From contig JAJEIO010000056.1 in the NCBI GenBank assembly GCA_022827835.1, forward strand, positions 124,001 through 188,000: a stretch of 64,000 nt of DNA. The letters are read 5' to 3'. A program made the translations under genes and the position numbers. The stretch comes from Candidatus Latescibacterota bacterium. Lineage in GTDB: Bacteria > Latescibacterota > UBA2968 > UBA8231. Below, in pieces: positions 41,800 through 49,327 of this stretch; the first letter of the stretch is position 1; the number at the start of each line of letters is the position of its first letter. Below the pieces are notes generated by a model. It was given only the letters and a program-made list of their open reading frames with translations, searched no databases and was not told the origin of the DNA.

Positions 41800-41825
41800 G
41801 TGCTAGCCAAGTGAGGAGAGGGATT

Positions 41826-44495
41826 TTGAACAAGCGCTATCTGATTGTGGTAGGTGCTGTTCTCTGCGTGCTAAGCTGGAGTGCGCCAGCTCCGGTTGGT
41901 GCCCAAGCGTACGATTCGCGCATAGGTAGGGTGAAGCAGGGTGGAAAGGTGGATTTTTCCCCGCAAGGACCGGGAGTACTATTCGATGCGCTGGATCCGG
42001 CAGTGCGCAAATGGTACGTCCCCCAAGAATTGTATAGGGAGTACCAGTGGAGACAGTGGGAATACTCCAACTACGCCCGCGAGCCCTATCAGCGCTATGT
42101 CGATACCGCGTTGGAGGGCGATTTCTTCTACGATTTCTTCGGCAATCTAGTCACCCGAGGCTGGTTGATCTACGATTGGCAGCAAGATCGCCCCCAGCAA
42201 TTCGGCAGCAGTATCCTCAAAACCAACAGGTTCAACCAATGGTTCAACCGAGTCGCCGTCTCCTCGGACCACAAGGGACAATACTACTACAGCATCACGA
42301 TTGGCGATGAGATCCGCACCACTTTGACGCCAATGACTTTTTCTAAACCCACATTCAACGGCATTCAGTGGGACTTTGCTGCCGACAAGTACTTGGGCAC
42401 TCTCCTACTGGCCCGTCCCAGTCGGCCGGCCGTGGCCACTTCTTTGGATATCCCCGATCAGAAGACCAGCGTCACCAACTTACTGGGTGGCCGGGGCATC
42501 GTTCAGGTCGGCGACTTCGTCCGGGTCGGGGCGACCTATGTGACCGCCTTTCAAGGCCAGACGCTATTCGACGATTTCACTGGCAACCCTTTTGCGGGCG
42601 GGGCTTTAACTACCGACCAGAATGCGCTGCCCATATCCCGCATCATTATCCGGCTGTCGGACGACTCGCCCGCGGACGGAGTGGGGGGGGCGGCCCTATT
42701 CGACGACGAAATCATCATCGAGGATGTAGATGGCAACACTTTCCGCGGCAGTGCCATGGGATTCGAGCCCATACGCGAAGGGGGGTTCCAACGGGTGGGG
42801 TTTTTAGCTGCGGACGGGGACGAGCGCATTACCCTCACCTACGACTTTACGGACCCTTTGTACACCGGGCCCGATCCTACGACTATTGAAAGAGTATCCT
42901 TTGAATTGGTGATCTCCAACGACTACAAGGTGGAAATCACGTCCGACCGGCAGACCAACCGGGACTCACAGCCCGTCTTCTTGCTAATCGAACGGGCCGA
43001 TGACAATATCCGCGACAACTCCAACCAGCGACTGTTGAAATTCGACTACGGTCTGCCCACGGCCAATACCATCCTTGGCGTTACCTTCGAGGCTAACAAG
43101 GTCTGGGGTTTTGACTTTTACGGGGAGTACGATTTCAACAAGCAGTACCGCCAGTATCCCAACCTCAATCTAAAGGATCACCGCAAGGCGGTTAACGACG
43201 CCCAAGCATGGATGTTCAACCTGTCCAAGGCGTCCTATCCTTGGTTCGCGTTTCTCGAAGGCTATAGCATGGACGCGGACTATTCTACCCGCACCTTCCT
43301 AGCGGGTACTCGGGGACAGGACGAAATCGATTACGAAGACGAAATATCCTATATCTACGAGTTCGTCGAGGACAACGATGACCAAGACCGCCGGCCGGAC
43401 TGGAACCGCTATGGTATGCTGTCGGACAATGCGGTCTTTCCGGGTTTTGACGAGAACAACGATTTCGTTTCGGATTTCAACCAGAACGATACGGAAGATC
43501 GCCAGAACTTCATTCCCGATTACGAAGAGCCCTTCCTGCGTTATCACGCCGATAGACCCGAATACCTCTTTGGCGTTGACATGAACAACAACGGTTGGAT
43601 CGACCGCTTTGAAAACGACGAAGAACCCGATTATCCCTATGGGCGCGACCACCGTGGCTACAATGTGTACGCGGGAACCCACATCGGGCCCGAGGCCCGG
43701 CTGACCGTTGGGCGTTTGCGCGAAAAACTGCTGGCAGGGGATCGCAAAAACGAATCCACGTACCTGCTCTTCACCTACGAAAGGGATTTTGCCCAGTTGG
43801 GCCGTTTGCGGGTGTTCGACAACTTCAAGCTGGTCGAGGACGACATTCCCGACAACCTGTTCCAGTGGGTGCAGCCGTCTAATTCCCGCGGTACTCAACA
43901 ACGCGTTTTCGACGTGCTCCCGGCGCGCGACACTTGGGTCAACACTTCCTATGTACAGTTTGATTTCACGCTCGTAGGGAACCTGAATGTGATCAACAAG
44001 TTCAAGACTGAAATCTACAACCAGCGCCGGGAGCAGCGCGACCTGCGCGGCACGGCCAGCTTTGTCGGTCTCATCAACAAGGCCGATTACACTTTCTCCG
44101 TGCGAAACATCGAACTTGAACCGCGCTTCAAGAGCGAATTTTTGCGCGAGCGCCCCGTTCGCCTGCGCGACCCGGAGCGCCGTGAGTTGACCGAGACGCT
44201 TTTTCTCATTGCCCGCATTCCGCTGCTCTCCCATACGCTCGTCGAGTTGGGACTAGAACTGTCCCATTTTGAGCAGTTCCGCGACGATGAGGAAGGGGTG
44301 CCGGTCAGTCGCGACTTGGAGCCGGATTCCTTCAGTCGCATCGTCGCGGTGCAATTTAATAATTCCTCGGATTACTTGGGCTACAGGCTCCATCTGCAGA
44401 CGGGATTTCGCCTGCAGAAGCTGACGTTTGAAAATCTGCCCTCTAGCACGACCAGCAAGATATTCATGACGGCCTATGCCGGGCTGGAACGCTAG
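41826..44495 (+). CDS. Large outer-membrane-type protein with an EF-hand-like loop
   Basis: 889 residues. TTG 41826 is chosen because GAGGAG lies 7 bases before it and the sequence then gives a clean signal (MNKRYLIVVGAVLCVLSWSA ... VGAQA); GTG 41811 lies on the ribosome-binding site. The mature part is rich in Tyr, Asp and Asn and alternates strands (YQRYVDTALEGDFFYDFFGN, YEFVEDNDDQDRRPDWNRYG). Residues 585-596 read DMNNNGWIDRFE, a complete twelve-residue EF-hand-type calcium loop. The C-terminal third (about 650-889) has long amphipathic strands ending in MTAYAGLER, consistent with an outer-membrane beta-barrel. No known family recognised. Confidence 0.65.
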   Translation: MNKRYLIVVGAVLCVLSWSAPAPVGAQAYDSRIGRVKQGGKVDFSPQGPGVLFDALDPAVRKWYVPQELYREYQWRQWEYSNYAREPYQRYVDTALEGDFFYDFFGNLVTRGWLIYDWQQDRPQQFGSSILKTNRFNQWFNRVAVSSDHKGQYYYSITIGDEIRTTLTPMTFSKPTFNGIQWDFAADKYLGTLLLARPSRPAVATSLDIPDQKTSVTNLLGGRGIVQVGDFVRVGATYVTAFQGQTLFDDFTGNPFAGGALTTDQNALPISRIIIRLSDDSPADGVGGAALFDDEIIIEDVDGNTFRGSAMGFEPIREGGFQRVGFLAADGDERITLTYDFTDPLYTGPDPTTIERVSFELVISNDYKVEITSDRQTNRDSQPVFLLIERADDNIRDNSNQRLLKFDYGLPTANTILGVTFEANKVWGFDFYGEYDFNKQYRQYPNLNLKDHRKAVNDAQAWMFNLSKASYPWFAFLEGYSMDADYSTRTFLAGTRGQDEIDYEDEISYIYEFVEDNDDQDRRPDWNRYGMLSDNAVFPGFDENNDFVSDFNQNDTEDRQNFIPDYEEPFLRYHADRPEYLFGVDMNNNGWIDRFENDEEPDYPYGRDHRGYNVYAGTHIGPEARLTVGRLREKLLAGDRKNESTYLLFTYERDFAQLGRLRVFDNFKLVEDDIPDNLFQWVQPSNSRGTQQRVFDVLPARDTWVNTSYVQFDFTLVGNLNVINKFKTEIYNQRREQRDLRGTASFVGLINKADYTFSVRNIELEPRFKSEFLRERPVRLRDPERRELTETLFLIARIPLLSHTLVELGLELSHFEQFRDDEEGVPVSRDLEPDSFSRIVAVQFNNSSDYLGYRLHLQTGFRLQKLTFENLPSSTTSKIFMTAYAGLER

Positions 44496-44648
44496 GGGGT
44501 TTGATATTCGCAAAGTTGGATCAGGTTGTATAACATGGCGATCTGTTAGCAGGCGAAAGGAGGAGAAAAAACAGTCGTCGTTTCAGCCCCGATTGGGGTA
44601 ACAAAAAACACAATGACCTCACTCACTAACGGAAAAAGAGGTGTTGCA

Positions 44649-45521
44649 ATGAAGAGGATCAATAAGATATCAATTGCTTTACTGGTATCGGCTCTCATGG
44701 TCGGCTCGGCTTTTGGCCACCAAGGGGAGATGAAGTTCATGTTCCAGTTCCCAGATCACCTGACGCCAGTGCTGGACGGCGATATGTCGGACTGGGACAT
44801 TGTCTCCGATGTGTACAAGATCAAAGCCGAAACCATGTTCAACCAGTTCGGCGCGCCCATGGATCTGAGCGACTTCAATGCCTCGCTCATTTGGGCCTAC
44901 AACATCAACGACGGTAAGGCCTATTTTTCAGCTTGGATTGCCGACGACTACATCAACGACACCGAGAAGTGGTCGACGACTACAGATTGGGACCACTCCG
45001 GCGGCATCTTCCGCGGCTTCGACCAAGGGGATGATTTCGAGACCCGCTGGGCCAGTGCCCAAGCCCAACGCTACGATCTGGCCGGCCCAATTTTCAGCTC
45101 TTCCGGTTATTATACCCGGATTATCGATGGTACCAAAGCCTGGGCGGGCACGTCCCCTTACGTGGAGTGGGCCGGCCAGTTTCTCCGTGGCGACGTCAAT
45201 ACCCAAGAGCCAGCCGAAATGTTCGGCGAGTACTCCATTGTGCCCTTTGACGACATCCATCCCGACGGTGCCGACCAGAGTGTTCAACACAATTGGGTCG
45301 AAGGTACTGTTGTCGGTATAGAGGTCAACTGGGGTGACAAGGATGCCGATCCCGGCTCGTACGACGATGCCTATTGGTCTGGTTTTGGTGGCGTAGGGGC
45401 TTCTAGGGATGCCGATCAGTTCGGCGACTATCTGTTGGCACCCATCGAAGAGGGGTTGCCCGAGGCCAGCGCGACCGGAGTCGAGGCTAGCACTTGGGGC
45501 CAGATCAAGTCCTCCTTCTGA
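44649..45521 (+). CDS. Secreted CBM9-like protein
   Basis: 290 residues from ATG 44649 (GAGGTG before it). Signal peptide ending near VGSAFGHQ. The domain LTPVLDGDMSDWDIVSDVY is the typical start of a CBM9-type sugar-binding domain, followed by NASLIWAYNINDGKAYFSAW and IADDYINDTEKW, with aromatic and acidic residues that in relatives line the sugar site. No catalytic domain, so a binding protein. Separated from the previous gene by a 153-base gap with a purine-rich stretch (GGAGGAG, near 44562) and no other gene. Confidence 0.7.
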   Translation: MKRINKISIALLVSALMVGSAFGHQGEMKFMFQFPDHLTPVLDGDMSDWDIVSDVYKIKAETMFNQFGAPMDLSDFNASLIWAYNINDGKAYFSAWIADDYINDTEKWSTTTDWDHSGGIFRGFDQGDDFETRWASAQAQRYDLAGPIFSSSGYYTRIIDGTKAWAGTSPYVEWAGQFLRGDVNTQEPAEMFGEYSIVPFDDIHPDGADQSVQHNWVEGTVVGIEVNWGDKDADPGSYDDAYWSGFGGVGASRDADQFGDYLLAPIEEGLPEASATGVEASTWGQIKSSF

Positions 45522-45569
45522 TGAGGCTGGCTTGACCGCCTGTACCATAGAGGTTGCAGGATAGTTTCA

Positions 45570-45611
45570 GGCGGGATTTACGGGCGACTGTAAATCCCGC
45601 CGTTCTTTTAG
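45570..45611 (+). terminator. Intrinsic terminator inside the cluster
   Basis: Perfect 12-base stem (45570-45581 with 45590-45601), eight-base loop and a T-rich tail. It would end or reduce transcription after the CBM9-like gene, so the downstream genes may need readthrough or an own promoter; none is obvious in the 27 bases before the next gene. Confidence 0.75.
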
Positions 45612-45638
45612 TCGGGGATCAAGCAAAGGAGGCACTGG

Positions 45639-47489
45639 GTGAGACAGGTGCTAATTCTAGTCCTGATCGCGTTGGGGATGGGCGCGGGCTACCGGGCCGA
45701 GGCGCGCCAATTTTACCAACTGGGGGGCCAGGCCGGAAACCCTTGGAGTGAAAGCGGCACTCTGAGTTCTATCGATGTGGCAAGAGTGCCGGGTGCCATC
45801 CGCCCGTTCAGCGCCGAAAGCGGTGAGAACCTGATTGCCTCGATGGGCGAGCGAAATGGCGACATTACCAGCTTGGTGAGCATTTACACCCTACCGGCCA
45901 ATTGGCTAGAAGAGCGCGTGTTGATAGTGGATGGCGATTCTAGTACGGCTTTTGTGCATCCGCCGCGCATCAACTTCTTCCGCGGTCCCGGGTTCTTCTA
46001 TACCACGCCGATGTTCTTCGACTTAGGGGCACCATTCCCCATTGAAGGGGTTCGTTTTGCAACCCGCGCTGATCATCCGGGGCACAAGATCCGCCAGTTT
46101 AGGCTTTCTATCAACGACGGCAGGGAAGAGAGCAAAAACGAAAAAGGAAATCTCATCTGGACCTTGGTTCACGACGAGAAGGACAACTTGAGCCCGGTAG
46201 TCGAACTGGATATCGAACCTCGGATAGCACGCCACGTCTATCTCCATCCCTTGGAAGTGGGGGAGACTTGGGAAGTGGCCGAATTCGAGGTGTACGGTCA
46301 GGGGTTTGTTCCCCAAGCCTCATTTCTGTCCGACCCGATTGATCTGGGACGAGCATCGAGTTTGGGTCGCATTTGGTGGAACGGCGACCTCGACCCAGAG
46401 GCGAAAATAGTCATCCAGAGCCGCAGCGGCAGCGATGACCAGCCCGAGGTTTACTGGCGCAAGACCGGGGTGGGTGGAGAGGAAGTGCCATTCGGGGCCA
46501 ATGGCCAGCCCATGAGCCGCAAAAATTATGAAGCCATGCCCCAGAACGTGCAGGGGAGCATTACCCAGGATCTGGAAAACTGGAGCGTATGGCACACCTA
46601 TGAGTATGCAGACGGACTCGCCGGCATCCAGATTCGCTCTCCCAGCCCTCGGCAGTATGTGCAGTTACATATCGCTTTTTTCTCTGCCAGATTGGCGGGG
46701 GGCCAGATTGACTCGCTGTTTTTTGAATTTTCCCAACCACCTGTAGTCTCCGAGGCGATTGGCGAAATTTATCCTCCTTTTGTGGAGTCGGCCGATCCGG
46801 TGCGGTTCACCTATGCGGTGCGAACCCGACTGGAGGAGGACCAAGCGGGTTTCAATGTTTTCGAGGTAAACACGTCCGCCCGTCTGGAGGCCATCCACGA
46901 GGTGCGCATTGACCGCGAGGTGGTCGATTTTACCCCGAGTTTCGATCCGGCAGATCCCCACCAGTTTGCCGTCCAATTTGACCGCATCGACCAAGACCAG
47001 ACGCTGCTAGAAGTCGATTTCGACGCCCGGGTTTTCAACTATGGGACGGCCTTCAACGGTGCCGTGTTGGATGCGGACAGCGACGAAGTGCCCCAGAGTG
47101 TGATTCCCGGAGATGCTATAAGCGAGTTGTTGAGCGATGATTTGAGTGTTCGCACGCCGCTTAAGGGTAGTCTGCTCAGCGCCGTGCAGGTGGTGCCCAA
47201 CCCGTTTTCACCGAATGGCGACGGCGTCAACGATCAAGTGCAGTTCTCCTATACGTTACTGCGTCTGACCGATGTCGTGCCCCTTGAGACGGAAATCTAC
47301 ACGCTGGCGGGAAACCGAGTGCGAACTTTGGGCACTGAGGAGGGGGGTAGCGCGCTTTATCAGACTGCTTGGGACGGGCGGGATGACCAAGGCGAATTGG
47401 TCGATCCAGGACTATACATTTACCGCGTCGTGGTAGAAGCGGGCAGTGGCCGGGAGGAGCGACTGGGGGCTATCGCCCTAGCGTACTGA
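45639..47489 (+). CDS. Exported discoidin-like protein with FlgD/type IX-like C-terminal module (paralogue 2)
   Basis: 616 residues from GTG 45639, preceded by AAAGGAGG. Short signal (LILVLIALGMGAGYRAEA). Shares with paralogue 1: FDLGAPFPIEGVRFATR, VYLHPLEVGETWEVAEFEVYG, DLGRASSLGRIWW, IVIQSRSGSDD and the motif KNYEAMPQNVQG (Tyr297), then PPVVSEAIGEIYP and the C-terminal NPFSPNGDGVNDQVQFSY (about 521-538), YTLAGNRVRTL, WDGRDDQGELVDPGLYIYRV. Overall it is the same architecture in a shorter chain. Sits directly before the PpiC gene with a 9-base gap. Confidence 0.8.
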   Translation: MRQVLILVLIALGMGAGYRAEARQFYQLGGQAGNPWSESGTLSSIDVARVPGAIRPFSAESGENLIASMGERNGDITSLVSIYTLPANWLEERVLIVDGDSSTAFVHPPRINFFRGPGFFYTTPMFFDLGAPFPIEGVRFATRADHPGHKIRQFRLSINDGREESKNEKGNLIWTLVHDEKDNLSPVVELDIEPRIARHVYLHPLEVGETWEVAEFEVYGQGFVPQASFLSDPIDLGRASSLGRIWWNGDLDPEAKIVIQSRSGSDDQPEVYWRKTGVGGEEVPFGANGQPMSRKNYEAMPQNVQGSITQDLENWSVWHTYEYADGLAGIQIRSPSPRQYVQLHIAFFSARLAGGQIDSLFFEFSQPPVVSEAIGEIYPPFVESADPVRFTYAVRTRLEEDQAGFNVFEVNTSARLEAIHEVRIDREVVDFTPSFDPADPHQFAVQFDRIDQDQTLLEVDFDARVFNYGTAFNGAVLDADSDEVPQSVIPGDAISELLSDDLSVRTPLKGSLLSAVQVVPNPFSPNGDGVNDQVQFSYTLLRLTDVVPLETEIYTLAGNRVRTLGTEEGGSALYQTAWDGRDDQGELVDPGLYIYRVVVEAGSGREERLGAIALAY

Positions 47490-47498
47490 ATAGCAGAC

Positions 47499-49238
47499 AT
47501 GAGCAATAGAAAACCATGGACTTGGCAAGGATGCGGGCTGGTACTCATGTGGAGTCTCGCGGCGTGTTCGCCGAGTGCGGAGATCGTCCTTGAACCCGGT
47601 GTGGTGGCGCGCATTGATTCCACTTCCATCTCGGCTGCCGAGATGCGCGATTTTGTCGTCCAGATGCCCCAGTCTTTGCGCCTGCCGGGACAGGATGACC
47701 CAGTGCGGAAGCGCTACCTGCGCAGTCTGCTGGGCAAGTCTCTGCTCCTACTAGAAGCCAAAGAGCGGGGATTGGACACCGCTCAGGTGGTCCAGACTAA
47801 GGCGATGCAGTACTGGCGTCAGCACTTGGTCGATACCTATCGCCAGATCGCACTGGTGCCCAACGTGCAGGTTTCCGAGGAGGAAATACGCGCCTATTTC
47901 GCCGACAGTGGCCTAGACCGCAAGCGCCAGATGGCGGGCATTCTGGTGGAAGAGGATAGCACTGCACAGCGGATATATGAGCGACTTGAAGCAGGCGGGG
48001 ATTTTGCCCAACTGGCCGCCGAATACACCATCGACGAACGGTCGGCTTCCCAGGGAGGCGTACTGGGATTTATCGATTTGGAGCAGGCCCGCAGATTGCA
48101 GATTCCAGACGAGCTGTTTCGCAGTCTGCCGAACGGACAACTATCCCCGATCTTGCCTATGGGCTCGCGCTACCAGATCGTGCGTTTCCTCCATGACCAG
48201 CCCGTGCCCCTGGAAGAAAAACGACAGCAGATTCGCGATATACTCTACGAGCGCAAGCGGCTAGAGCAGGAAAGAGAGGAAATCGCGTCTCTCATCCGCA
48301 AGCTGGACGTGCAGCTAGTGCCAGAGGGATTAGAGCTTCTATTGGATAAGGCGGCCCTTCACACTCGGGTGCGCCTCACCCATCTGACCGATGAGGAGGT
48401 GGGCCAGCCCCTCTTTACCTATAAGGGAGGGCAGATTTCTCTGGGAGATTACCTCAATGCCCTGTGGGGGGATATGCGGGCCCTGTCCGGCTGGGGTGTA
48501 CGGGACAGTGCCGAGGTGGTTGATACAGCGAGGGAACTGGTTTTGACACCGGTTTTGTTGGCAGAGGCGGCTCAGCGGGCAGGGTTGGAGGAGATGGCGG
48601 ATGGACAACAACGATGGCAGGAAATACGCACGGAATTCATGATTAAACAGCTACGCCAGGAAGAGGTCATTGACCAATCCGAGGCCAGCTTGGAAGAAGC
48701 TAGGGATTTTTACGAGGACAATGAGGATTTGTTCAGAGAACCGGCCCAATACATCGTCGTTGAAGTGCTGGTCGAGACTGAGGTGGAAGCCGTTGGTTTG
48801 CTGCGCGCCATCGAACAAGGTGCGACCCTCGGAATGCTCGCCCAAAAGCACACCATCCGCCAAGGTATGCGGGAAGAAGACGGCTTGATGCATCTGGGCG
48901 AGTACGAGCGGTTGACCCTGCCGGGGCTCTTCAAAGCAGTAAAAGCGGCCGACCTCAACAAAATTACCGGCCCGGTGCACCTTGAAGGCGGATACAGCAT
49001 TTTCAAGGTGCTCAACCGTCAGGGGGGAGAAGTATCTCCCTTTTTTCAAGTCGAGAAAAAGGCGCGGGCTTTGGTGCGCGGAGAGAAGCGAGAGCAACTT
49101 TTTGAGGAATTGATCGATGACTTGCTGGACAAGTACAAAGAGCGGATCGCCGTATCTGACAGCGCATTGGCGGCGGCCCTACCCGATACGTTCCTGCAGC
49201 GCCATGCACGGGAAGCCCCGATCAAGGGCGATGGTTAG
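47499..49238 (+). CDS. SurA/PpiC-type peptidyl-prolyl isomerase lipoprotein
   Basis: 579 residues. Lipoprotein signal ending in SLAACS. SurA-like N-terminal chaperone helices, then a parvulin core (RKRQMAGILVEEDSTAQRIY, ERLEAGGDFAQLAAEYTIDE, GGVLGFIDLEQA, YQIVRFLHDQP), a long helical region, and a second parvulin-like segment (YIVVEVLVETEVEAVGLLR, GGYSIFKVLNRQGG). It acts in the periplasm on unfolded outer-membrane proteins. Being placed between paralogues 2 and 3, it is probably the cluster's dedicated folding factor. Confidence 0.85.
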   Translation: MSNRKPWTWQGCGLVLMWSLAACSPSAEIVLEPGVVARIDSTSISAAEMRDFVVQMPQSLRLPGQDDPVRKRYLRSLLGKSLLLLEAKERGLDTAQVVQTKAMQYWRQHLVDTYRQIALVPNVQVSEEEIRAYFADSGLDRKRQMAGILVEEDSTAQRIYERLEAGGDFAQLAAEYTIDERSASQGGVLGFIDLEQARRLQIPDELFRSLPNGQLSPILPMGSRYQIVRFLHDQPVPLEEKRQQIRDILYERKRLEQEREEIASLIRKLDVQLVPEGLELLLDKAALHTRVRLTHLTDEEVGQPLFTYKGGQISLGDYLNALWGDMRALSGWGVRDSAEVVDTARELVLTPVLLAEAAQRAGLEEMADGQQRWQEIRTEFMIKQLRQEEVIDQSEASLEEARDFYEDNEDLFREPAQYIVVEVLVETEVEAVGLLRAIEQGATLGMLAQKHTIRQGMREEDGLMHLGEYERLTLPGLFKAVKAADLNKITGPVHLEGGYSIFKVLNRQGGEVSPFFQVEKKARALVRGEKREQLFEELIDDLLDKYKERIAVSDSALAAALPDTFLQRHAREAPIKGDG

Positions 49239-49327
49239 TAAGTAGATACGCGAGCACATCTTATCCGGGACAATAGGTTATGGAACGCCGCTTGCCTGCA
49301 CAGTATTCGATGATTTTGGAGACGGTC

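Noticed and set aside
43299..44234. 311-codon open frame opposite the outer-membrane-type gene
   Set aside because: Same reasoning: no motif, and the plus-strand gene has signal peptide, ribosome-binding site and family-like features.
44496..44648. Possible riboswitch before the CBM9-like gene
   Set aside because: The purine-rich stretch and a small GCCCCGATTGGGG hairpin are present, but no known riboswitch core could be recognised.
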